Assembly: GCF_002608075.1 (NCBI RefSeq)
Contig: NZ_LAHA01000001.1
Location: 383,014-447,013, forward strand
DNA from: Nostoc linckia z4
Lineage (GTDB): Bacteria; Cyanobacteriota; Cyanobacteriia; Cyanobacteriales; Nostocaceae
Reading direction: 5' to 3'
DNA length: 64,000 bases
Shown here: in pieces, positions 37,554 through 45,384 of the stretch
Position numbering within the stretch: the first letter of the stretch is position 1
How the letters are laid out: each line of letters begins with the position of its first letter
The notes under the pieces: model-generated
What the model saw: the letters and a program-made list of their open reading frames with translations, nothing else
Told to the model about the DNA's origin: nothing
Databases searched by the model: none
Position numbers and translations under genes: made by a program

Positions 37554-37654
37554 AATTTTCTCCATTTTGGTCATTTGTCTTCTGTCACTTGTCATTTGTC
37601 TTTTGTCCTTTTTTGAGAATTAATGACCAATGACTAATGACTAATGACTAATGA
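37554..37654. repeat. STRR spacer between rpsS and rplV
   Basis: TTTGTC/TTGTCAT-type heptamers (37570-37605) are followed by AATGACC/AATGACT units (37620-37652), an inverted two-part layout as in 31687-31785. Confidence 0.88.
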
Positions 37655-37933
37655 CTACCTACCCGATTTTTTGTCACTTTTGCCATGACCCCTGTAGGTG
37701 CGTGTTGGGGCGAATTCACCCAACTTGTGTCCTACCATTTGTTCGTTGACAAATACTGGAACGTGTTGACGCCCATTATGAACAGCTATGGTATGACCGA
37801 CCATCACAGGTAGAATTGTCGAAGCTCGTGACCAAGTTTTAATAACTTCTTTTCTGTTAGTGTCGTTGAGCTTTTCAATTTTTTTAAGAAGATGATCCGC
37901 AACAAAGGGACCTTTTTTTAGAGAACGACCCAT
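37655..37933 (-). CDS. rpsS: Ribosomal protein S19
   Basis: A 92-residue 30S head protein. [23 protein letters not shown] and the signature [25 protein letters not shown] are standard. Confidence 0.97.
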   Translation of the reverse strand: MGRSLKKGPFVADHLLKKIEKLNDTNRKEVIKTWSRASTILPVMVGHTIAVHNGRQHVPVFVNEQMVGHKLGEFAPTRTYRGHGKSDKKSGR

Positions 37934-38062
37934 AGTTCAATTTTGGATTTTGGATTTCGGAATTAGAATTTAGGAGTGAGGAGTTAGGAATGATGAGTTA
38001 GAAGTTAGATTTTACTCTCAACTTATTTCAGTCATAACTCATAAGTCATAACTCCTAACTCT
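37934..38062. repeat. STRR spacer between rplB and rpsS
   Basis: Mixed heptamers TTTTGGA, GTTAGGA and AGTTAGA (37938-38008) are followed by complementary CATAACTCATAAGTC and CCTAACTC (38032-38060). Confidence 0.85.
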
Positions 38063-38926
38063 TTACGATTCACGACCGCCACGACCGCGTTTAGAAGATT
38101 TACGACGACGACGTACTATATATTTGCTGCTGAGTTTCTTGGGATTGCGTGTCTTGGCTCCCAAGGTGGGTTTGCCCCAAGGTGTTACAGGGCCAGATCT
38201 ACCGATGGGTGCCCTACCTTCACCACCACCATGTGGGTGATCCACTGGGTTCATGACGCTACCTCTGACCTTCGGACGGCGACCCTTCCAGCGATTTCGT
38301 CCTGCTTTACCTGCACTGAGGTTTCTGGCGTCAGTGTTACCTACTTGCCCAATGGTGGCGTAGCATTCACGTCGAATCAACCGGACTTCTCCTGAGGGCA
38401 ACTTAAGAGTTACATAGTTACCTTCTTTTGCCACTACTTGGGCGCTAGCACCAGCCGCACGTACAATTTGACCACCTTTACCGGGGGTCAGTTCTACGTT
38501 GTGAACGCTAGTACCTAAGGGAATATTTGATAGTGGTAGGGCATTCCCGTCTTCAAAGGGAGCTTCGGGGCCAGCAATAATTGTTGTCCCTACTTTCAGT
38601 CCGTTTGGTTGGATAATATAGCGTTTTTCGCCATCTTGGTATTCCAACAATGCAATGCGCGCATTGCGATTGGGATCGTATTCGATGGCTGTCACTTGGG
38701 CGGGAATATTGCGCTTATCTCTTTTAAAATCGATGATCCGGTAAAGTTTTTTATGTCCGCCACCCCGGCGACGACTGGTTATCCGCCCTTGATTATTCCG
38801 ACCTTTGGCGCGGTGTACGAATTTAGTTAGAGATTTCTCTGGCTCAGTTTTGGTGATTTCTGAGAAGTCAGAAATCGTTACTTGCCGAGTACTTGGGGTA
38901 TAAGGGCGATAGGAACGAGTACCCAT
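38063..38926 (-). CDS. rplB: Ribosomal protein L2
   Basis: A 287-residue protein important for peptidyl transfer and subunit association. [40 protein letters not shown] and the signature [23 protein letters not shown] with the conserved histidine are present. Confidence 0.98.
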   Translation of the reverse strand: MGTRSYRPYTPSTRQVTISDFSEITKTEPEKSLTKFVHRAKGRNNQGRITSRRRGGGHKKLYRIIDFKRDKRNIPAQVTAIEYDPNRNARIALLEYQDGEKRYIIQPNGLKVGTTIIAGPEAPFEDGNALPLSNIPLGTSVHNVELTPGKGGQIVRAAGASAQVVAKEGNYVTLKLPSGEVRLIRRECYATIGQVGNTDARNLSAGKAGRNRWKGRRPKVRGSVMNPVDHPHGGGEGRAPIGRSGPVTPWGKPTLGAKTRNPKKLSSKYIVRRRRKSSKRGRGGRES

Positions 38927-39103
38927 AATCTATTTTGGATTTGATGAATTTTGGATTTTGGATTTTGGATTTTGGATTTAATGAATTTTGGATTTTGGAT
39001 TTTGGATTTAATGAGTGTTTAACTAATTACAACCATTGATGGCACTTTCTCAGTAAACTCCTCAATCTAAAATCTAAAATCTAAAATCTAAAATCTAAAA
39101 TTC
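38927..39103. repeat. STRR spacer between rplW and rplB
   Basis: GGATTTT heptamers fill 38934-39010 in two blocks, and AATCTAA/AAATCTA complements fill 39061-39103. A short unrelated segment lies between. The two blocks could pair. Confidence 0.9.
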
Positions 39104-39418
39104 CTAGACATCTGGGAATAGAATCTGTCTAATCTTCTCTACATCCCCTGGTGCAACGGTAACAATAGCTCGCTTATACAGGGGCTTAAAACCAACAAAT
39201 TTACCAACGCGACGTTTTTTACGTGGTGGTACTGCGGTATTGACTTTGACAACCTTGACTTGAAATAAATCTTCAATCGCAGCCTTGATTTCTGGTTTAG
39301 ATGCTTTTGGAGTTACTTCAAAGGTGTATTTATTCTGCTCCATTAAGATCGTCGCTTTCTCGGTAACAATTGGGCGACGCACTAAGTCAGCAAGATAGCG
39401 GGGGTCAAAGCTAGGCAC
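39104..39418 (-). CDS. rplW: Ribosomal protein L23
   Basis: A 104-residue tunnel-exit protein that docks trigger factor and [31 protein letters not shown] and [29 protein letters not shown] are family segments. The start is GTG, overlapping the rplD stop by 8 bp. Confidence 0.97.
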   Translation of the reverse strand: MPSFDPRYLADLVRRPIVTEKATILMEQNKYTFEVTPKASKPEIKAAIEDLFQVKVVKVNTAVPPRKKRRVGKFVGFKPLYKRAIVTVAPGDVEKIRQILFPDV

Positions 39419-40043
39419 TGTAGACCTCCTGAATTTTTTCTAGAGCTGATGTTGTAAGCACAATCTTGTCAGCGTGCAATAAATCGTAAACATTTAACTG
39501 GTCAGCTGCAATTAACTTCAAATTTGCGATATTGCGGGCTGACAAATAAACGTTTTCTGGAAATTCAGACAATACTAATAGTGTCTTATTTTCTGGCGCT
39601 GCTCCCCAACGAGCTAATGCTGCTACCAAATCTTTGGTTTTTGGACGTGATAGCTGTTCGCTAAATTCTTCTACTACAATCAAATCGTCAATGCGACCGA
39701 CAAATGCTGTCCGTAGTGCTAAACGGCGCTCTTTGCGGTTCATTTTCAAGTTGAAGTCTCTGGGTTTTGGCCCAAAGATCACACCACCACCACGCCATAG
39801 GGGCGAACGAATCGAACCAGCACGGGCGCGACCAGTACCCTTTTGACGCCAGGGTTTGCGTCCGCCTCCTCTCACTTCCGAACGAGTCTTGGTACTGGCA
39901 GTTCCTTGACGAGCGTTGGTCATTTGCCGTACTAGAGCGCGGTGTACAATATGAGACGCTGTTTGCTCTTTGGCAACTCGCAACTCAAAGCTTGTCTGGC
40001 CGACTTGTTCTCCTTGCCAATTTTTAACTACACTTTCAACCAT
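39411..40043 (-). CDS. rplD: Ribosomal protein L4
   Basis: A 210-residue protein with a tunnel loop ([47 protein letters not shown]). In E. coli L4 also controls the S10 operon through its leader, which matters for the structured region upstream of rplC here. It overlaps rplW. Confidence 0.97.
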   Translation of the reverse strand: MVESVVKNWQGEQVGQTSFELRVAKEQTASHIVHRALVRQMTNARQGTASTKTRSEVRGGGRKPWRQKGTGRARAGSIRSPLWRGGGVIFGPKPRDFNLKMNRKERRLALRTAFVGRIDDLIVVEEFSEQLSRPKTKDLVAALARWGAAPENKTLLVLSEFPENVYLSARNIANLKLIAADQLNVYDLLHADKIVLTTSALEKIQEVYSA

Positions 40044-40156
40044 TTTTAGTCCTTAGTCATTAGTCCTTAGTAGAGACGCGATTAATCGCATCTGTACAAT
40101 AGTCCTTAGTCATTAGTCATTAGTCCAAATTTTGACTGTTGACTATTGGCTAGTGA
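40044..40156. repeat. STRR spacer between rplC and rplD
   Basis: TTAGTCC/TTAGTCA heptamers occur at 40049-40070 and 40102-40124. Between them AGAGACGCGATTAATCGCAT contains the palindrome GCGATTAATCGC (40077-40088), a common cyanobacterial repeat core. TGACTGT units end the spacer. Confidence 0.85.
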
Positions 40157-40792
40157 CTACTTACCGACTTGCTTTGCAGGTACAACACTTACGAGAGCGC
40201 CTGGTTTTCCAGGAATGGCTCCTTTGATTAGCAATAAGTTACGTTCTGCGTCTACTCGCACCACAGTCAGCTTGCGAATTGTGACGCGGCTACCGCCTAA
40301 ACGCCCCGCCATCCGCTTACCTGGATACACACGACCAGGTGTAGTACCAGCACCAATGGAACCAGGCGCTCTATGGTTTTTAGAACCATGTGACATCGGC
40401 CCCCGACCAAAGTTGTTACGCTTCTGGTTACCCGCAAAGCCACGGCCGATACTTGTACCGATTACATCTACTGTTTGACCTGCACTAAAAATATCTGCTT
40501 TAATCTGCTGACCTAAAGCATAATCACTAGAGCTGTCAGTGTGATACTCATTTAAATGACGCAATGCTGGGGCAGATGATTTAGCTAAGTGACCCAACAA
40601 TGGTTTGTTTAGTGCCTTTGGTTTGACTTCGCCATAACCAATTTGAATGGCGGCGTAACCGTCGGTTTGTTTTGTTTTAACTTGTGTAACAGTGCATGGC
40701 CCTGCTTGGATAACGGTAACAGGAATGGCTACTCCTGCTTCGTCAAATATTTGGGTCATGCCCAGCTTGGTGCCGAGAATACCTACAGACAC
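40157..40792 (-). CDS. rplC: Ribosomal protein L3
   Basis: A 211-residue protein that starts 50S assembly and is the first gene of the cluster. [28 protein letters not shown], the central loop [29 protein letters not shown] and [15 protein letters not shown] are standard. The start is GTG at 40792. rpsJ is not upstream, as usual for cyanobacteria. Confidence 0.97.
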   Translation of the reverse strand: MSVGILGTKLGMTQIFDEAGVAIPVTVIQAGPCTVTQVKTKQTDGYAAIQIGYGEVKPKALNKPLLGHLAKSSAPALRHLNEYHTDSSSDYALGQQIKADIFSAGQTVDVIGTSIGRGFAGNQKRNNFGRGPMSHGSKNHRAPGSIGAGTTPGRVYPGKRMAGRLGGSRVTIRKLTVVRVDAERNLLLIKGAIPGKPGALVSVVPAKQVGK

Positions 40793-41300
40793 AGTAACTG
40801 GTTCTCCTTTCTACTTGCTGACCTTGTAATCCGACTCTAGAGGACACGCTTTGTACGCGTCAGTTTAGGCTATAGCCTGGGAAATTTGGAATGGCCTCAA
40901 CCACTCCAAATACTTTGGGACACAACAAACCGTGTCCGTACTGCTTGGCGAATCTGTTTAGCTTCAGTGACGAGACCGCCATAACAGCCACAAGTCTCTT
41001 CCCATTGGGAAGAAGTAACTTCTGGAATCAATGCAAGGCGCTACAGCTTTCGGCTGTGTGCAGCAATGCCCTTGTCCAAGCAATTGCTGTGGCACTTTTT
41101 GCAGGCAGCGTTGCCGCTGGGTTTTTGATTTGTATCTGCCCAAAGGACGGCTTCCCCAAGGTTGGTGACTGCCTTGTTGCAGGTGGACTTAGGCGGCTTT
41201 ACCACCCAGTATCCGTTCACTGAGCTAGCACTGCTGCTCAGATGTCATGTTTTTAAAGACCTTAAACTGTTGTTTAAAGCTTTGCCTTTTTTGTCGTCGG
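40793..41300 (-). ncRNA. Highly structured leader or ncRNA upstream of rplC
   Basis: No recognised gene, but dense hairpins: AGGCTATAGCCT (40867-40878), TTTGGAATGG/CCACTCCAAA (40885-40910), GGACAC/GTGTCC (40918-40937), TCTTCCC/GGGAAGA (40997-41013), ACAGC/GCTGT (41043-41057), and CAGCG-GCAA-CGCTG on the minus strand, a GNRA tetraloop (41106-41119). It is richer in GC than the flanks. Lying directly upstream of rplC, it could be the operon's 5' leader with an autoregulatory structure, or an independent RNA. A 44-codon minus ORF without ATG (40897-41031) also occurs. No known family was recognised. Confidence 0.45.
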
Positions 41301-41624
41301 CTTACGAGTGAGTTTAGTCTGAAGCTGAGGATTGGCTTTGCTTCGTCCTTCACAAGCTCCAATGTTAACCTAAAAGCTTTCTTAGTTTACCAGCCAATGA
41401 ACAATCTAAGTTAAATTATCATCTTTAAATTCACCGTTCGGGCTTTGATGCTAACACTATTTCAGAATGACATTAGGGAGGCAAACTAATTTGGGCATTT
41501 GGTCACAATCTAATAATATAAATTATTTATTTATCATTGTCCAGTAATTTTTTAGAATTGGGTATGGGGGAGCAGGGGAGATGGGGAGATGGATATCTAA
41601 GTGGGATAAGACAACAATCAATCT
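41301..41624. promoter_or_regulatory. Divergent rplC/ndhN promoter region
   Basis: AT-rich stretch between the structured region and ndhN. Promoters for rplC (minus) and ndhN (plus) should lie here. AATAATATAAATTATTTATT near 41513-41533 is a plausible -10 area for ndhN. No clear consensus could be fixed. Confidence 0.4.
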
Positions 41625-42101
41625 ATGGCACTAATTACCACTGGCAACGCTTTAATCCGGGATCTGGAAAAATTTGGCGCTCTTGGAGTGTATGTACCTC
41701 TGGAAGGAGGTTATGAAGGTCGTTATCAGCGGCGGCTTCGTGCGGCTGGCTATACTACGCTGCACATTACTGCTAGGGGACTGGGAGACGTAGCTGCATA
41801 TCTCACAAGAGTTCATGGAATTAGACCTCCTCATTTGGGCAAAAAAAGTACTGGTAGCGGTGCGGCGGTAGGTTATGTATACTATGCACCACCTATTCTA
41901 AGTACTCATTTAGAACAGCTACCACCAAAATCCAAAGGGCTGGTGTTGTGGATTATTGAAGGAAATATTCTTTCCGACCAGGAAATTGAATATTTAGCGA
42001 ATTTGCCCAAGCTAGAACCACGAGTGAAAGTAGTCATCGAGAGGGGTGGCGATCGCACTTTCCGTTGGACTTCTCTAGAAAAGACTTTGTTGGCTAGTTA
42101 G
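41625..42101 (+). CDS. ndhN: NDH-1 complex subunit NdhN
   Basis: NdhN is a cyanobacterial/plastid-specific subunit of the NDH-1 hydrophilic arm, which passes ferredoxin electrons to plastoquinone in cyclic electron flow and respiration. The 158-residue protein matches the family: MALITTGNALIRDLEKFGALGVYVPLEGGYEGRYQRRLRAAGY, then GLGDVAAYLTRVHGIRPPHLGKK and LPKLEPRVKVVIERGGDRTFRW. It has no membrane segment and sits at the thylakoid surface. Divergence from rplC is a conserved cyanobacterial arrangement. Confidence 0.95.
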   Translation: MALITTGNALIRDLEKFGALGVYVPLEGGYEGRYQRRLRAAGYTTLHITARGLGDVAAYLTRVHGIRPPHLGKKSTGSGAAVGYVYYAPPILSTHLEQLPPKSKGLVLWIIEGNILSDQEIEYLANLPKLEPRVKVVIERGGDRTFRWTSLEKTLLAS

Positions 42102-42118
42102 TCTTTGGTCATTTATCC

Positions 42119-42157
42119 TTGACTGTTGACTGTTAACTGTTAACCGTCAACAGTCAA
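42119..42157 (+). terminator. STRR-built hairpin after ndhN
   Basis: Arms TTGACTGTTGAC (42119-42130) and GTCAACAGTCAA (42146-42157) are perfect complements around a 15-base loop, made of the TGACTGT heptamer family. ATATTTTTTCC follows about 15 bases later. It may terminate ndhN transcription. Confidence 0.5.
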
Positions 42158-42748
42158 CAATAGCATTGAAATATTTTTTCCTTGGAAGTCCCTTGGTATA
42201 AGGCTTTAAATACCCTTTGCTACACTTTGCGCTTTGCCCATCAACTAACTTCGGTAGAAATTAAGAATTATAATAATTAGTAATTACATAATCACTATAT
42301 TGGCTTACTTCATATATCCATATCATTTCCTTCGATAAAGAATTTAAAGATTCAACTGCATCAGAATATTGAAGATATCAAAAGCTATTGTCAATAGAAC
42401 CAATTAAATCGGCTTTTTGATGAAAAATAAATGCATTTTTTCAGATTTCAGCTAATTCTCAAATACAAGCATTATCTTTCTTTAAAGACAAATGCTTGAT
42501 GTTTCATTTATATTTTTTGAATTTATAGCATTTTATAAATGAATCGTGAAATTTATGGCTCAGGTAGATAAAAATAAAAAATAAAGAATGGTTAAAAATT
42601 TAATTTGATTTTTCACAAATGATTTAGGGCTGCTATTTGTATTATTAAAAGTGAATATAATTAAGTTAGTTGATACAATACTCTAGTGATACAACTAAAA
42701 ATTCAGGTTGTCTAATATAAAAAATATAGAATTCAAATTTTGAAATTT
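42158..42748. other. AT-rich intergenic region
   Basis: Nothing coding is supported. The sequence is strongly AT-rich from about 42240 onward, and carries the presumed promoter of the acetyltransferase gene. No RNA gene or long repeat was seen. Confidence 0.5.
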
Positions 42749-43378
42749 ATGTCTACTTTTGATGAAACTGAAGCAATTTATGTGCGTGAATTAGGAATTG
42801 ATGATATTGCTCCCGTTTATCATTTGGGAGAAGAGTTATTTACCAGCGATTTATATCCTTATTTATACCGCACTTGGGATGAATGGGAAGTAATTGGACT
42901 TTACAATACAGATCCAGAATATTGCCTGGTGGCTGAAAGAGACGGAGAATTAGCAGGCTTTGTTTTGGGAACCATAATTACCAAAGCATCTTGGACTTAC
43001 GGTTACATTTTATGGTTGGGGGTTAGTCCGAAATTTCAGCGTCGGGGAGTAGCAGACAAGTTAGTTGATAAAGTCGTCGCTCGGATGATTGAAGATGGGG
43101 CGCGGTTCATGCTGGTAGATACTGACCCCACCAATGTTTCTGCATTAAAGTTTTTTAATCGCAAAGGTTTTGGTAATATTCGTCAGCATATTTTCTTGTC
43201 GATGAATTTAAGCAAGCATGAATATTATGGTAGATTAATTGATTACGAACATCAAAAAGCTGAAAGAGCAGGTTATCGGCGATCGCGTCCAGCAATTCGC
43301 GCTCGCAAAGCCGATAGCGTTGCTAATGAAATACTAATTAATCCGCTAGTGAGTGAATCTCAAACTACTGAAGATTAA
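42749..43378 (+). CDS. GNAT-family N-acetyltransferase
   Basis: Residues about 1-160 of 209 form a GNAT fold: IYVRELGIDDIAPVYHLGEELF at the start, YCLVAERDGELAGFVLG in the central strands, and the acetyl-CoA pyrophosphate loop SPKFQRRGVADKLVDKVV. VDTDPTNVSALKFFNRKGFG is motif B. A charged C-terminal tail (about 165-209) follows. ATG 42749 is chosen over the TTG at 42740. It resembles RimI-like acetyltransferases; the substrate is unknown. It is monocistronic. Confidence 0.87.
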   Translation: MSTFDETEAIYVRELGIDDIAPVYHLGEELFTSDLYPYLYRTWDEWEVIGLYNTDPEYCLVAERDGELAGFVLGTIITKASWTYGYILWLGVSPKFQRRGVADKLVDKVVARMIEDGARFMLVDTDPTNVSALKFFNRKGFGNIRQHIFLSMNLSKHEYYGRLIDYEHQKAERAGYRRSRPAIRARKADSVANEILINPLVSESQTTED

Positions 43379-43389
43379 TCGCCAATTTA

Positions 43390-43431
43390 ATAGGAGTTAG
43401 GAGTTGGGAGTTGGGAGTTGGGAGTTGGGAG
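43390..43431. repeat. STRR, GAGTTGG heptamers
   Basis: Five to six units of AGGAGTT/GGGAGTT lie between the acetyltransferase stop and the P450 promoter region. Confidence 0.9.
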
Positions 43432-43552
43432 TTAAAAGTATCTTGAATCTTATTAATATTATTTTCAGAAAATAAAATCAGGCTGAACAAATTTGTAAAC
43501 AATAAGTTAGTATCTGGGTAATCTGAAGTTTTTGTTAGACAAAGGTGGATTC

Positions 43553-45115
43553 ATGTTCCAAGACATTACTGCTCAGATTGATTATTCTTCCTCATTTCCA
43601 TATTTAGCGACAGTCTTAGGCGTTTCTAGCGTAACGGGAACACTTGGTTGGCGCTGGTGGAAACAAAAGAACACATACAAATCCCTAGAATCACTTCCTT
43701 CTCCTCCCAAACACTGGCTGTTAGGAAATCTTCCACAAATATTAACAGCAGTGAAACAGAAGAAATTATTCCGGCAATTTTTTGATTGGAGTCAACAGCT
43801 AGGCCCGATGTATGTTATCTGGAATCGCGGCTATCCAGTTGTCATTTTAAGTAAACCGAAAATTATCGAAGATACCATTGTCAATGGCATGAGAGATGGT
43901 AGCTTAATTAGATCTGAGTCATTGCGTAAAGCTTGGAACGATATCAATGCTCCCATTATGATCGGAGAAACCGGAACTGAGTGGCAGTGGCGACGCAAGG
44001 CTTGGAACCCGGAATTCAGTTCTAGCAATCTCTCCAAATATCTTGAAATTATTAGCCAAGCCTGCGAACAAGTAATTGAGACAGTCAAAGAAGCTGCACC
44101 GCCAAAAGAAGTTGAGGTAGATCCTCTGTTTGTAGAACTAACAATGAGGGTGATTTGCTCTCTTGTACTAGGCATTCCTGTGGATAGAAAGAGTACTAGT
44201 CATGAAGGTCCCCCCCTGGAAGTTCTCAAGATGTACGAAGCAATGTCTATTTTAGGCTATCGGTTCCTACGACAAGCTGCTGGCGAGAAGACATGGATTA
44301 AATATTTGCCAACTAAGAATTCACGAGATTATTGGGCATCAAGGCGATATTTAGAGGAATTTCTGACTCCTCGTGTAGACTTAGCTTTACAGATGAGAGA
44401 ACAAAACCAGACTGATTTACCACAAGTAAGTTCTTTGTTCCGGGAATCAATGTTAGTCAAAATCGCTGCTAAAGAACCAAAATACAATCGCGAAACATTA
44501 ATAGCAGAATGTGTTGAACTCTTAATAGCTGGTACTGATACAACAGCCCATACTTTATCCTTTGCAGTAGGAGAGTTGAGCTTAAATCAAAGGGTTTTTC
44601 AGCAAGCACGGGACATCGTCGATCGAGTTTGGCAAAGCAAAGGCTGTATTAATACAGAAAGCTTCAAGGAATTGGCTTATATTAGTGCAATTCTCAAGGA
44701 AACATTGCGCCTTTATTCAGTCGCCTCAGGCTCAACTTCATTGCAGGCTCAACGCGACACTGTAATTGAAGGTAAAGCGATTCCTCGCGGTACAAGAATA
44801 TCCTGGTCAATGCTTGCTGCTGGAAGAGATCCAGAAGTCTATGCTAATCCGGAGGTATTTCTGCCAGAACGTTGGTTAGACAAAAGTAAGGAAACTAGTT
44901 CACTGCCAATGATAGACTTTGGCTCAGGGTCTCATCGTTGCTTGGGAGAGCATTTATCAATGCTCGAAGGAACTTTGATGCTAGGATTATTACTCCGCTA
45001 CTTCGACTGGGAGTTAGTCAACGGTCGTTCTTCTCTGGAACAATTACAGCAAAACCTGTTAATTTATCCGTCCGATAAAATGCCAGTGCGCTTTCGGTTG
45101 AGAAATTGGCAGTAA
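43553..45115 (+). CDS. Cytochrome P450
   Basis: A 520-residue monooxygenase. The first 30 residues include a hydrophobic stretch (YLATVLGVSSVTGTLGW) that may anchor it in the membrane. The proline-rich hinge LPSPPKHWLLGNLP, the I-helix AGTDTTAHTL (oxygen activation), the K-helix ETLRLY (ExxR), and the heme loop FGSGSHRCLGEHL with the thiolate Cys near 463 are all present. ATG 43553 has AGGTGG upstream and is preferred over TTG 43532. The substrate is unknown; no redox partner gene is adjacent. The membrane-anchor-like start is more typical of eukaryote-type P450s than of soluble bacterial ones. Confidence 0.92.
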   Translation: MFQDITAQIDYSSSFPYLATVLGVSSVTGTLGWRWWKQKNTYKSLESLPSPPKHWLLGNLPQILTAVKQKKLFRQFFDWSQQLGPMYVIWNRGYPVVILSKPKIIEDTIVNGMRDGSLIRSESLRKAWNDINAPIMIGETGTEWQWRRKAWNPEFSSSNLSKYLEIISQACEQVIETVKEAAPPKEVEVDPLFVELTMRVICSLVLGIPVDRKSTSHEGPPLEVLKMYEAMSILGYRFLRQAAGEKTWIKYLPTKNSRDYWASRRYLEEFLTPRVDLALQMREQNQTDLPQVSSLFRESMLVKIAAKEPKYNRETLIAECVELLIAGTDTTAHTLSFAVGELSLNQRVFQQARDIVDRVWQSKGCINTESFKELAYISAILKETLRLYSVASGSTSLQAQRDTVIEGKAIPRGTRISWSMLAAGRDPEVYANPEVFLPERWLDKSKETSSLPMIDFGSGSHRCLGEHLSMLEGTLMLGLLLRYFDWELVNGRSSLEQLQQNLLIYPSDKMPVRFRLRNWQ

Positions 45116-45384
45116 AACTTTCAGAATGGCGTACTAATTTTTTCTTTGGATTTTCTGTATTTCTATAGCAATTCGATTTGATTTATTAACTTATATATGT
45201 GGGTAGGCAAGAGGCAATAGGGCTATAGAAGATTAAAGGGTACGGAATTTTTTTTAAAATCAAATATGAGTCCTATAAATAGCAATCCTAAGTCATTTCT
45301 GAAAAATCTATTGCCTATTGCCTGCTTCCAAAACTAATTTAAAAACTCTAAGACTTAATTTCTTAATTTCCTGACTTTCTTTAT

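Noticed and set aside
40891-41223. A 110-codon plus-strand ORF opposite the rplC upstream region
   Set aside because: No family recognised, composition is irregular, and the region is better explained by hairpins belonging to an RNA or leader.
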